7,608 bases of DNA from an uncultured Kouleothrix sp. (GCA_937858455.1 CALLYN010001021.1:1-7608), one strand, 5' to 3'; positions 1-7,468 are shown, counted from the stretch's first letter. Notes: a model not told the origin generated them from the sequence alone. Numbers and translations are program-made.

Positions 1-52
1 GAGCAGCAGGAAAGCGACTGAGCAGAAGCGGGGATCTCTGCGGCAGCGACGA

Positions 53-541
53 TCAGCTGTCAGAGGTGCACGGTGACCGGCTGAGCTCCTGCTCGACCAG
101 GGCACCGAGGTCCTGCAGGTGGTGGATCTCGATGCCGTCGAGCTGGCGTGGATGGGTGTCGAGGATGCAGAGCGTGCCGACACAGCTGCCGTCCTGCAGT
201 ACCAGCGGGCAGCCGGCATAGAAGCGGATCCGCGGCTCGCCGACGACGAAGGGGTTGTCGGCGAACCGCATGTCCAGCAGCGCATCTGGAATGATCATCA
301 CCTCACGGCGCAGGATCGCATGGGCGCAGAACGAGGCCTCACGCGAGGTCTGCCGGACCGCGACCCCGCAGGTCGACTTCAGCCACTGCCGCTCGCGGTC
401 GAGCAGGCTGACCAGGGCCATCGGCACCTTGAACAGGCCGGTGGCCAGCCGGGTCAGACGATCGAAGCGCTCCTCCGGTTGGGTGTCCAGAAGACCCAGC
501 CTGCGCAGAGCCGCCAGCCGCTGTTCCTCGTCGGCCGGCAC
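53..541 (-). CDS. Stand-alone GAF-domain protein, 162 aa
   Basis: This is a single GAF sensory domain, likely a cytoplasmic small-ligand or redox-type sensor or an accessory signalling protein. It begins PADEEQRLAALRRLGLLDTQPEERFDRLTRLA (residues 2-33), the usual lead helix of GAF proteins linked to diguanylate cyclases and histidine kinases. The domain follows as VPMALVSLLDRERQWLKSTCG (39-59), SREASFCAHAIL (66-77), DMRFADNPFVVGEPRIRFYAGCPL (90-113) and VGTLCILDTHPRQL (121-134), ending in a helix EIHHLQDLGALVEQEL. No GGDEF, kinase or EAL domain follows before the stop at 53, so it is either naturally a single-domain protein or detached from an output. The GTG start at 541 is the only conventional in-frame start near the conserved beginning, but it has no Shine-Dalgarno sequence, so the true protein may be longer at the N-terminus or be a fusion. 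Its style is common in Proteobacteria and unlike the neighbouring operon. Confidence 0.85.
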   Translation of the reverse strand: MPADEEQRLAALRRLGLLDTQPEERFDRLTRLATGLFKVPMALVSLLDRERQWLKSTCGVAVRQTSREASFCAHAILRREVMIIPDALLDMRFADNPFVVGEPRIRFYAGCPLVLQDGSCVGTLCILDTHPRQLDGIEIHHLQDLGALVEQELSRSPCTSDS

Positions 542-2844
542 CGACGCACGCAGCCAGCGACAATGGCTGCGCAGCAGCCAAGCCCGGATCCGGACCTCGG
601 CATAGATGGTCGAGAACGGCTCCAGCAGCCAGTCCGTGACCCCGACCTCGGCCCCAGCTGCAGCGTCGCGCTGGCGTTCAGGCCGCGCTTGAGCACAACA
701 GCCGCCGCGTCGCCGCTCGTGGCGCTGCCAGGCAGCCGCGCCACCTGAGCTGGCAGCTGCGCGTTGATCGCGGCGGCCTCGGCCTGCGATACCGCCCGTG
801 AGGCCAGCACGATCTGCAGGTCGTCGACGGCCAGGCGCACGTCGGGCCCTAACTCCTGCCCGACCAGCGGCAGGTTTGCGAGGCTGATCGCCGCGCCGAG
901 ATCGACCCCAAACAGGCAGAGCGGGGTGTCGCCGGCACCGTATACAAACACCACGTCTTTGATGTCGATCTCGAACGTCGGCGGCACCAGCGCGGCGGCC
1001 TCGATCGACACCTCGGCGACCATGTCGTGCAGGCGAAAGGCGCGCGGGCCGCCGGCGTTGCTGAAGCAGGCGATCAGCCGCGAGGCGCTCTGGCCGTCGT
1101 GCTGCTCGCCGCTGAATGCCAGCACAAACGTATGCTCGCCGATCGCCAGCGTTCCGCCGACGCTGCGCGAGTAGCTGCCGGGGCCTTGGCTATGCAGCTC
1201 GATCACCAGCTCGGCGTCGAGCTGCCGCTCGGCCGAGAGCGGCAGGCGCGCCTTGCAGCTGAAGCGCAGATCGCTGGCCGGCTGGCCGCCGGTGGTGGTG
1301 CTGAACGTCAGGTCGATCCCCACGATCGCCAGCTCGCGCAGCACCGGCGGCAGGCCAAAGCCAAAGTGGCTGGCCAGGTCGTCGAGCGCTGCGCCGGCCG
1401 CCAGCAGGCCACCGCTGCTGCACGCAAAGCTCCAGCCGTCGCCGCGCTTTTCGGCGCTCAGCTCGAATACCAGCCCGCCGATCGCGATCTCGCCGCCGAT
1501 CGTGCCGGTGATCGCGCGCCTGTTGGCGTCGAATGGGTGGGCGATCTGCACGGCCAGCGCCGGGTTGAGCAGCGCCAGCCCGGCCTTGCCGTCGTGGCCG
1601 GAGATGATGTCGCACTCCAGCTCGCTGCTGATGGCCAGCACTGCGCGCTCGATGCCCTCGCCCGGCCGGAACGTCAGCGTGAACTGGTCGAGATTCAGCT
1701 GCTTGAGCGTAAAAAAGCCGTCGGGCAGCCGGAGATCGCTTTTGGCCGATGCGTTGATCGGCAGGTTGTCGAGATGGTGCAGCGACTCAAACTGCGCCGA
1801 GCCGATCACGTCGATCTGCCAGGGCCCTTCGCCAACCACCGGGATCGCCACGGTAAGCCCGAGCTGGGTGGTCTGGCTGAAGCGCATGCGGCCAAACAGC
1901 GTCAGGCTGGCCGTGGCGGGGTCGCCAAGCATCGCCGCCAAGTTCAGGCCCACGCGCTCGATCGCGAGCTGCGTCGACGGCAGCGTGAACGGGTAGGCGC
2001 TCTCGATCGTGAACTCGATATACTCCGGCCGCACAGTGTCCGGGTCGAACTGCAGCTCGAAGTCGCGCAGAAACAGCGCCGGGATGGCGTCGTACAGCGC
2101 CTGCGGAAACACCGACTGCCAGCTGGCGATGCCAAGCTCGTGCGCGGCCTGGGTGCCCCCAAGAAACGCGACCATGTCGCGCAGGCCGTCGTTGAGCTGC
2201 AGCCCCGGTGCGCTGCGAAGCGCCCAGTAGCCGCCGGCGAGCGCGCCACCCAGCGGTATGTCGGTGATCGTTTCAACTGCGGTGCTGCCGAGCCTGGCAG
2301 TGGCGTGCAGCAAAAACGTGCCGGTGTTAAGCCGGTAGTGGCGCGCGAGCTCAAAGCCAACCCGCTCGAGCGCCAGCCCGGCCGGCTGGAGCATGTCGGC
2401 CTGGCGATCCGAGCGCAGCGCGCCAAAGTACAGCGTCTGGTCGTCGGAGTCGAACACCACCTCGACATGCGCGAACGGCTGGTCGAGCAGCGCGGCGAGC
2501 AGGCGCAGCCGGCCGGGTGGGAGGATCTGCCGGTCGATCAGGGTTTGCAGGCTCAGCGCAGCTATGCGGCCCGAGAACTGAAATTCGTAGGCGTCGTCGC
2601 TCGCCACGTCGAAAAACAGCTCCAGCTGCGTCACGGCCACGCCAAACAGCTCGGTGCTGCCAGTGACGAGGATGCTGCGCGAGTCGGCATCTTCGTAGGC
2701 GGCGGTCGCGCCGGCGATGCGCAGCTCGGCGGTGCCGAACAGCCCCAGCATCCGCGCGAACGCCGGCGCGTCGACCAGTGCGCTGCCGAGCGCCAGCTGG
2801 CCCTGCGGGTCGATCTTCAACTGCTCAAGCGTAGGCGCCTTCAT
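454..2844 (-). CDS. DUF6603-type large beta-rich protein, C-terminally truncated or frameshifted
   Basis: The open frame encodes 796 residues, but only residues 1 to about 731 (down to base 652) look authentic. They are alternating strands with repeats of the type 'GTIGGEIAIGGLVFEL' and 'SVGGTLAIGEHTFVLAF', a segment LPPVLRELAIVGIDLTFSTTT near 505, and FEIDIKDVVFVYGAGDTPLCLFGVDLGAAISLANLPLVGQEL near 623-665. From memory these match the region before the DUF6603 domain in large bacterial and fungal proteins, which usually exceed 1,000 residues. The family has no known function. After GLNASATLQLG (residue 731) the sequence turns into a Ser/Arg/Cys/Trp-rich tail, partly the GAF gene read out of frame, so the native C-terminal half is missing. 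The start at 2844 follows the hydrolase stop by 16 bp and has AGGTGG close upstream. There is no signal peptide. Coding is certain for 652-2844; the family call is moderate. Confidence 0.7.
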   Translation of the reverse strand: MKAPTLEQLKIDPQGQLALGSALVDAPAFARMLGLFGTAELRIAGATAAYEDADSRSILVTGSTELFGVAVTQLELFFDVASDDAYEFQFSGRIAALSLQTLIDRQILPPGRLRLLAALLDQPFAHVEVVFDSDDQTLYFGALRSDRQADMLQPAGLALERVGFELARHYRLNTGTFLLHATARLGSTAVETITDIPLGGALAGGYWALRSAPGLQLNDGLRDMVAFLGGTQAAHELGIASWQSVFPQALYDAIPALFLRDFELQFDPDTVRPEYIEFTIESAYPFTLPSTQLAIERVGLNLAAMLGDPATASLTLFGRMRFSQTTQLGLTVAIPVVGEGPWQIDVIGSAQFESLHHLDNLPINASAKSDLRLPDGFFTLKQLNLDQFTLTFRPGEGIERAVLAISSELECDIISGHDGKAGLALLNPALAVQIAHPFDANRRAITGTIGGEIAIGGLVFELSAEKRGDGWSFACSSGGLLAAGAALDDLASHFGFGLPPVLRELAIVGIDLTFSTTTGGQPASDLRFSCKARLPLSAERQLDAELVIELHSQGPGSYSRSVGGTLAIGEHTFVLAFSGEQHDGQSASRLIACFSNAGGPRAFRLHDMVAEVSIEAAALVPPTFEIDIKDVVFVYGAGDTPLCLFGVDLGAAISLANLPLVGQELGPDVRLAVDDLQIVLASRAVSQAEAAAINAQLPAQVARLPGSATSGDAAAVVLKRGLNASATLQLGPRSGSRTGCWSRSRPSMPRSGSGLGCCAAIVAGCVRRCRPTRNSGWRLCAGWVFWTPNRRSASIV
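542..651 (-). other. Junction between truncated DUF6603-like gene and GAF gene
   Basis: Coding sense in the DUF6603-like frame ends near base 652, and GAF homology begins at 541 in another frame. The GAF frame is open across this stretch and reads AEVGVTDWLLEPF..., but contains no ATG, GTG or TTG before 541 and I recognise no domain in it. One extra G in the run at 651-654 would join the two frames as QLGAEVGVTDWLLEPF. A 9-bp direct repeat GACCTCGGC occurs at 593-601 and 644-652 (plus strand) and may be chance. The stretch may mark a deletion end, a frameshift or an assembly join. Confidence 0.5.
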
Positions 2845-2860
2845 AAGCCACCTGCCGATT

Positions 2861-5002
2861 CTACGATTCTTTCTTGATCACGCGGCGTTTCTTTTGCGGC
2901 CTGGCCTCGGCGGCGCGCCCATCGCCGGCGGGGTCGGGCGGATCTTCGGCTTTGCGCTTGCGCATGCAGTTGTACGGCAGGCTTTGCAATCGTAAACCAA
3001 GCACATTGCTGAGTGGCGTGTCGGGGTCGCGCGGCGGCGGGCCGAGGGTGTTGCGGATCAGGCCGGCGATCGTGTCGCGATCGTGAAAGCTGAGCCCGCT
3101 TGTCGAGGGCTGGTATGCCTGCGACGATGTGTCAAAGCCGCTATCGGGGTACGCCAGCCCAAAGATATCGCTCATCCACGATAATCGGCCAGGGTCGACG
3201 TGCGGGCCGCCGGCGGTGCTCTCGACTACCGACGGGTACTGCTGGCGAACAAACTCGATCCCCTTGGTTTCTTTCTTTTCCTCGTCGAGCTGCATCAAAT
3301 TCTCGATCTCGGCCTGGCGTAGCTCGATTGCATTCTCGACTGCCGCTTTGAGATCGGTAGTAAGCTCTGGCAGCTGAGGAATGGCGGTGCTTTGCAGCTC
3401 TTCTTTGTGTGTTTTAGTGTTGTGGCTGACAAAGATCAGCCGGTGGCTGCCTTTATCGATCTCGGAGGTGTCCGCCGGCTTGGGCAAGATGGTGTCGGCG
3501 CCGCGCGACGGCACCACGACGACGATTGCGACCGGGCGCTCGCTGCCGGCTTTGAACACGTTTGAAAGCGCGCTGGTTTGCTCGGCCAGGTTGGTTTGCA
3601 AGGTTTTAGCGAGAAATGCGGTGAGATCGGCTTTTTTCGCCTTTTGCTTTTTTGCATACGATAGAGGTGGGTAGGCGCAGTAGTTGATAAACGCAACCGT
3701 CGTTAGCTTTTTGAGCTTGTCGATCTCGTCCTGAACCAGCTGGTGTTGCGCCGTGTTTGTTTGGGCGCCGCGCTTCGATTCCAGCGCGCTCAGCACCTGG
3801 CTGTATGGCTTGGTCTTCAGGTCGGCCAGCACGGTATCGCTGAGCTTCAGCGCGGTGTTGCGGTGCTGGCAGTACTCGCCGGCGCGCTGGAGAAACTCGG
3901 CGCCGGGCACGCCCTTCATCTGGTTGGCCGGCACAATGATCGTAGTTGGCTGAAGCTCGTCGAGAAAGCCAAGCCCGTTCTGGCTTTTGAACGGCTTCGT
4001 GTTTTTGCCGCTGGTTGTAGTGTCTTGATCCTCGCCTTTCGAACTGGTTTTTGCGACTTTGCGGCTCACCTCTTTTGGGTAGTTGTTGTGGTTGCTGCCG
4101 TGGTGTGTGGCTTTGAGCACGGTGATCGGCTTGCCGTTGGCGTTCAGGGTTTTGATCGTGTCGCGCAGGTAGCGCACCAGCGCTTCTTCGATATTGTAGT
4201 AGCGCATCAGGCTCAGGTCGCCGCTGAGGTCGCCGCAGCTGAAGTAGCGGAAATCGCCCCACTCGAGAATCATGCCGATCGACAGGTCGTTGGGGCTGAC
4301 GTCCTGAAGCCACGTTTTTGTAAACTTCTCGAGATCGTGCTGCTCGGCGGTATTCAGCCCCGAGCCATCTTCGGGCTTGGCGTTCAAGCGCAAGATCCTG
4401 GTCTGGATGTTCTGGCGCAGCACGTTGGTGCCGTCGGCGAGAATGCCACTAGCGCAGTAGCAGGTGAGCCAGATGTTTGTGCCGGCGCCGAGCTCGATCT
4501 TCACCGGCCCTTTGCACGCGTCCTTTAGGCGCCCGGCCGCGTCGTAGTTCTCGTGCTTGATAAACGGCAGCTCGTGGCGCGAGGCTTTGCCCGCGATAAC
4601 CTCGTTGTGAACGTACTGCTGGTATCGCGTGACCGAGGTGCTGTCTTGCGAGAGATCGCCCATTGGGTTGTAGGGATTGAACCAGTCAAGCCCGGCGGCA
4701 TACCCGCCGATGTCGATAAACTTCTTGAACGTAATACCCGATTGCGCGAACCCGGCGATGTGGTCGTCGTGGTAGTGCGAGGCGATGATATAGTCGAACG
4801 AGCGATTGCCGAAAAAGCGCTTGAGGTATGGCCCGAGCCGGTACATCCCGCGGTCGTAATCTTCGCCCCCGGCGTCGATCAGCACCTTAAAGGTGATGTT
4901 CTCCCAGCCTTTGTCCGTCGGCTTGTCGAGGTCGCGCACGACGATTGCGGTTGAGTCGCCGCCGCTTATGCCGACGTGGTGGATCTCCAGGCTCAGGTTC
5001 AT
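2861..5002 (-). CDS. MBL-fold metallo-hydrolase, ComEC/Rec2-like, with basic C-terminal tail, 713 aa
   Basis: This is a predicted metal-dependent hydrolase, perhaps a nuclease or phosphodiesterase by analogy with the ComEC metallo-beta-lactamase domain; the substrate is unknown. Visible motifs in order are GGDSTAIVV (14-22), the strand LIDAGG (41-46), the metal-binding HYHDDH (76-81), NDLSIGMILEWGDFRYFSCGD (238-258, supplying the bridging Asp) and ATHHGS (298-303). LDELQPTTIIVPANQ...GAEFLQRA (348-374) matches the last strand and helix of the fold. All expected metal ligands appear present, so it is probably active. A hydrophilic insert (about 318-345) separates HHGS from the last strand. Residues 390-640 are an extra region without a recognised domain, with a likely coiled coil at 548-590. 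The last 34 residues are highly basic and end in PQKKRRVIKKES. There is no signal peptide or membrane segment, unlike true ComEC. GAGGAG lies 8 nt before the ATG. It is 21 bp after the LamG gene and 16 bp before the next gene. Confidence 0.88.
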   Translation of the reverse strand: MNLSLEIHHVGISGGDSTAIVVRDLDKPTDKGWENITFKVLIDAGGEDYDRGMYRLGPYLKRFFGNRSFDYIIASHYHDDHIAGFAQSGITFKKFIDIGGYAAGLDWFNPYNPMGDLSQDSTSVTRYQQYVHNEVIAGKASRHELPFIKHENYDAAGRLKDACKGPVKIELGAGTNIWLTCYCASGILADGTNVLRQNIQTRILRLNAKPEDGSGLNTAEQHDLEKFTKTWLQDVSPNDLSIGMILEWGDFRYFSCGDLSGDLSLMRYYNIEEALVRYLRDTIKTLNANGKPITVLKATHHGSNHNNYPKEVSRKVAKTSSKGEDQDTTTSGKNTKPFKSQNGLGFLDELQPTTIIVPANQMKGVPGAEFLQRAGEYCQHRNTALKLSDTVLADLKTKPYSQVLSALESKRGAQTNTAQHQLVQDEIDKLKKLTTVAFINYCAYPPLSYAKKQKAKKADLTAFLAKTLQTNLAEQTSALSNVFKAGSERPVAIVVVVPSRGADTILPKPADTSEIDKGSHRLIFVSHNTKTHKEELQSTAIPQLPELTTDLKAAVENAIELRQAEIENLMQLDEEKKETKGIEFVRQQYPSVVESTAGGPHVDPGRLSWMSDIFGLAYPDSGFDTSSQAYQPSTSGLSFHDRDTIAGLIRNTLGPPPRDPDTPLSNVLGLRLQSLPYNCMRKRKAEDPPDPAGDGRAAEARPQKKRRVIKKES

Positions 5003-5010
5003 CGCGCGTG

Positions 5011-5016
5011 CTCCTC
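5011..5016 (-). promoter_or_regulatory. Ribosome binding site for the MBL-fold gene
   Basis: GAGGAG on the minus strand lies 8 nt before the ATG at 5002, within the 21-bp gap after the LamG stop codon. It supports ATG 5002 as the start and separate initiation of this gene within the operon. Confidence 0.7.
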
Positions 5017-5023
5017 GCGTTGC

Positions 5024-7294
5024 TCACAGCTCCCAGGCCATCCAGTCGAGAAACAGCTCGCCGGGCAGGTTGGCGGTGCCGCTTACCAGCGCGACATTCA
5101 CCGTCATGGCAGCTGGCGAGCAGGCCACAACGGTGGCGGCGTACACGCGGTTGCTGCGCGGCTGGTAGAGCGGGTTGTTGCCGGCCGCGTTGGCCGCGAT
5201 ATCGCGCGTGCCGACGACGGCCTGCGGCTCGTTGGTGAACGGCTCGGGAAAGGCGATCGACAGCGCGACGATGGCTTGCCCGGTTGCGCCGACGCGCACG
5301 CGGCCGCTCTGGATCTTTTTAAATGCTGCGCGGCTATTCACCGCGAGCGCGCTGGTTTTGAGCAGGCCGCCGACCTCAAGTGTGGCGCCCGGCGTGTCGG
5401 TGCCAATGCCCACCTGCCCACGGCTGTCGAGCACGAGCATCTTGGTGTTCCACGGCTCGCCGATGAAATACAGCTTGTTGCCGCTGGCATGGATGGCCCA
5501 CTGCGCGCCATTCAGCGCCACAAAGTCGATCTGCGGCGCCGGCCCGCGCAGCGCCAGCAGGCCCGGCTGCTGCATGCGGTTGCCGGCGGCGCGCCCGCTG
5601 TTCGGCGCGGCTTCCACCACCAGCCGCTGGCCGGGCGCGTCGGTGCCGATGCCCACGCTATCGGCGCGGTAGAGCAGCGGCGACTTCTCGACGGTGCAGA
5701 CAAGCTGGCCATTCCAGTAGCCGGGGATGTTGTGGTAGCGCACATACAGGTTGGCCGGGCCGCTGGGCAGCGACGAAACGATCGCGCTGAGCGACAGCTG
5801 GATCGCCTGGCCTGGCGCCAGCCCCTGCGCGCCCTGGCTGGTCACGACCCACTGGGGCGCGTCGGGCGCTTTGGCGACATTCCAGCCCGCACCGTCGGCG
5901 CTCGCGGCGACGGCCTGCGCCTGGCCGGCGGTGCTCAGGCCCCACTCGCGGTCGACGTCGAACGAGATCAGAAAGCGCGACTCGCGCGGGTGGCCCGCCG
6001 GATTCAGCGCCAGCGTTTCGTCGCCCGAGATGTTTGTGATGCGCAGGCGCAGGCTGTTGGCGGTGCGGCCGTCGTTCAGGATTGCGCTCGAGCCGACCAG
6101 GCCGGCGTGCAGCGGGATGCCGCGCTTGCTGCGCTGGCTGACGATCTCAAGGCTTTGCACGCGGCTGCCGCTAATCGCGAGCGACACGTCGCTCGCGTAG
6201 CGCAGCTGCTCGTAGCGCAGCTGCACGGTGGTGCCGCGCGAGCCGCCGCCGCCGTCGGCCCTGAGGTGCAGCAGCTGCAGGCGCAGCGGCTCGCGCGGCC
6301 TGAGCGTGAGCGCCGCCTGGCTCGAAAGATAAAACGACACGGTGCCGTCGGGCTGCGGCGTGGCCGGGCTGATCTGCCAGCCTGGTGTGGCCAGCGCGAC
6401 CTGTGCGAGCGACGAGGGCGCCAGCACGCCGGGGCGAAACACCAGCTCGAAGTGGTGATCCGTGGCGGTGGCGCTGCCGAGCGCGCCCAGCTCAAGCGCC
6501 AGGCGTGAAGCGTTGCTGATCTCGAGCCACAGGTCGTGGCCCGACGCTTCGTCGTCGACGTACAGCACCGGCTGGTCGTTTCCGTCGTATAAGCGCGTGT
6601 CGAGCGGGTAGCTCAGCCGGGCCTGTGCGAACGCGGCCCAGTCGCCACGCAGCTGAGCAGCCACTTCGTCGGCGGAAAGCGCGCGGCTGAAAATGCGCAG
6701 GTTCGCCACGCCCCCCTGGTAGCTGGCACGGGCATTCAGAAACGCGCTCACCGTGCGTGGCAGCGGCAGCATCTTGGCGGTGGCGCTATGCCAAAGCGTG
6801 CCGTTGCGGTAGATCTTCATTTCGCCGCGGCGCGCGTCTTTGGTAAAGGCCCAGTGCGTCCACGCGCCGCGGATCTCGTTTGGCTGGGCCGGCTTGGCGA
6901 TCGTGTCGACGTTTCGCCCGTCGTTGCCGCACTCAAACACCACCGTGCCGTCGGCGCGCGGCAGCAAGATGTTCAGCGACGCCGGCCCGTACATGCTTTT
7001 GGCAAGGAATATATTCGCATCGCCCGCCAGGGCAGCGGCGCCGCGCGCCCATAGGCAGATCGAGATCTCGCCGCCCTCGGGCAGCGCCTGCGGCGGCATC
7101 TCGATATAGCCAGAGCCGGGCTGAAAAGCGGCGCACATCCCAAACACGTCGTCGGGCACCAGCGCGAAGGTGCCGCTGGCCAGCGCGTTGTTCGCGTTGC
7201 CGGATGTGTCGGGCAGCCTGCCGTCCTGGATCGTGTCGAAGCGCCAGTGCGCCCGCAGTGCCGGGTCGGCCGGCGAAGGGGTCGCTGCGGTCAT
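5024..7294 (-). CDS. LamG jellyroll / H-type lectin tail-fibre-like protein, 756 aa
   Basis: This is probably an extracellular carbohydrate-binding or adhesion protein. Residues about 14-216 form a LamG/concanavalin-like jellyroll: AHWRFD, DTSGNANNA, a central WTHWAFTKD, then KIYRNGTLW and the closing ANLRIFSRALSADEV, which is typical of LamG_3 domains. Residues about 225-540 are beta-rich and Ig-like, without a family I can name. Residues 547-660 hold two copies of the VGIGTDxPG motif (547 and 628), common in phage tail fibres and related surface proteins. Residues about 658-756 resemble an H-type lectin domain: a SIAFPEPFTNEPQAVVGTRD strand pair and a final FLDWMAWEL. There is no signal peptide or membrane helix. 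The start at 7294 is fixed by a near-perfect AAGGAGG and the ATGA overlap with the upstream gene; the frame stays open to an ATG at 7507, but that part is the shadow of the small gene. The hydrolase gene follows after 21 bp. The domain reading is fairly sure; the biological target is unknown. Confidence 0.85.
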   Translation of the reverse strand: MTAATPSPADPALRAHWRFDTIQDGRLPDTSGNANNALASGTFALVPDDVFGMCAAFQPGSGYIEMPPQALPEGGEISICLWARGAAALAGDANIFLAKSMYGPASLNILLPRADGTVVFECGNDGRNVDTIAKPAQPNEIRGAWTHWAFTKDARRGEMKIYRNGTLWHSATAKMLPLPRTVSAFLNARASYQGGVANLRIFSRALSADEVAAQLRGDWAAFAQARLSYPLDTRLYDGNDQPVLYVDDEASGHDLWLEISNASRLALELGALGSATATDHHFELVFRPGVLAPSSLAQVALATPGWQISPATPQPDGTVSFYLSSQAALTLRPREPLRLQLLHLRADGGGGSRGTTVQLRYEQLRYASDVSLAISGSRVQSLEIVSQRSKRGIPLHAGLVGSSAILNDGRTANSLRLRITNISGDETLALNPAGHPRESRFLISFDVDREWGLSTAGQAQAVAASADGAGWNVAKAPDAPQWVVTSQGAQGLAPGQAIQLSLSAIVSSLPSGPANLYVRYHNIPGYWNGQLVCTVEKSPLLYRADSVGIGTDAPGQRLVVEAAPNSGRAAGNRMQQPGLLALRGPAPQIDFVALNGAQWAIHASGNKLYFIGEPWNTKMLVLDSRGQVGIGTDTPGATLEVGGLLKTSALAVNSRAAFKKIQSGRVRVGATGQAIVALSIAFPEPFTNEPQAVVGTRDIAANAAGNNPLYQPRSNRVYAATVVACSPAAMTVNVALVSGTANLPGELFLDWMAWEL
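5387..5413 (-). repeat. Second VGIGTDxPG motif of the LamG protein
   Basis: This encodes VGIGTDTPG at residues 628-636, followed by ATLEVGG. It is one of two copies 81 residues apart and the DNA is also similar to the copy at 5630-5656. It follows a KMLVLDSRGQ strand and leads into the C-terminal lectin-like domain. In tail fibres such motifs usually mark the start of a beta-strand shaft repeat. Confidence 0.7.
5630..5656 (-). repeat. First VGIGTDxPG motif of the LamG protein
   Basis: This encodes VGIGTDAPG at residues 547-555, followed by QRLVVEA. With the copy 81 residues later it defines a repeat unit that ends in a short strand and contains LLALRG...IDFVALNGAQWAIHASGNKLYF, a pattern seen in fibre shafts in front of C-terminal knob or chaperone domains. 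Confidence 0.7.
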
Positions 7295-7455
7295 GGGCTG
7301 CCCTCCTTGTCGGCCTGGCTGGTCTGAAGCTGCTCCTGGGCCTGCTGCTGGATCTTGCCGATCAGCTGGTAGACCTTGATATACGGCAGCTGGCCGAGCG
7401 CCTCGAGCACCATATTTGTTTCTTCGAGCGTCAGAGAAAGCTGAATTGGCTGCAT
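7291..7455 (-). CDS. Small phage-type helical protein, 54 aa
   Basis: The product begins MQPIQLSLTLEETNMVLEAL and is predicted to be one short beta strand followed by helices. The pattern 'sLTLEETNxVLEALGQLPYxxVxxLIxKIQQQAQxQL' is one I recognise from many small uncharacterised phage and bacterial proteins that have no assigned biochemical role. The start at 7455 is preferred because AAAGGG (7468-7463) lies 7 nt upstream. An in-frame ATG at 7503 would add 16 basic residues (MAAKRKLGTTSVKGSQ) but has no visible Shine-Dalgarno sequence, and the extension is outside the recognisable motif. The stop codon overlaps the ATG of the LamG gene in an ATGA, which indicates translational coupling and a shared job with that protein. 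The glutamine-rich end (residues about 34-46) may form an amphipathic or coiled-coil helix. It could be a chaperone or an assembly partner of the fibre-like protein, but that is inference from position only. The coding call is confident; the function is unknown. Confidence 0.75.
   Translation of the reverse strand: MQPIQLSLTLEETNMVLEALGQLPYIKVYQLIGKIQQQAQEQLQTSQADKEGSP
7302..7308 (-). promoter_or_regulatory. Strong ribosome binding site for the LamG gene
   Basis: AAGGAGG on the minus strand lies 7 nt before the ATG at 7294. It decides the start of the LamG protein and rules out the longer open frame from 7507. It lies inside the 3' end of the 54-aa gene, so the LamG gene can be translated both by coupling and by its own initiation. 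Confidence 0.8.
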
Positions 7456-7462
7456 CTGCGAA

Positions 7463-7468
7463 CCCTTT
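7463..7468 (-). promoter_or_regulatory. Ribosome binding site for the 54-aa protein
   Basis: AAAGGG on the minus strand sits 7 nt before the ATG at 7455. It is the reason for choosing this start over the in-frame ATG at 7503, which has no purine-rich stretch before it. Confidence 0.5.

Noticed and set aside
593..652. 9-bp direct repeat GACCTCGGC (593-601 and 644-652) as a target-site duplication
   Set aside because: Only 51 bp apart with no inverted ends between the copies, and short GC-rich repeats are frequent by chance here.
119..748. 209-residue open frame on the plus strand opposite the GAF gene and junction
   Set aside because: It crosses the junction and is antisense to the conserved GAF motifs; no domain is visible.
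1027..2877. 616-residue open frame on the plus strand opposite the DUF6603-like gene
   Set aside because: It is rich in Arg, Ala, Gln and Val with no recognisable domain, and lies entirely opposite a well-structured gene. Long antisense frames are expected in GC-rich DNA.
3743..4528. 261-residue open frame on the plus strand opposite the MBL gene
   Set aside because: It is antisense to the conserved metal-binding region, has no recognisable motif and no ribosome binding site that I can see.
4976..6508. 510-residue open frame on the plus strand opposite the LamG gene
   Set aside because: Low-complexity Arg/Ala/Gln/His composition, no domain, and it is antisense to a gene with clear domains and a ribosome binding site.
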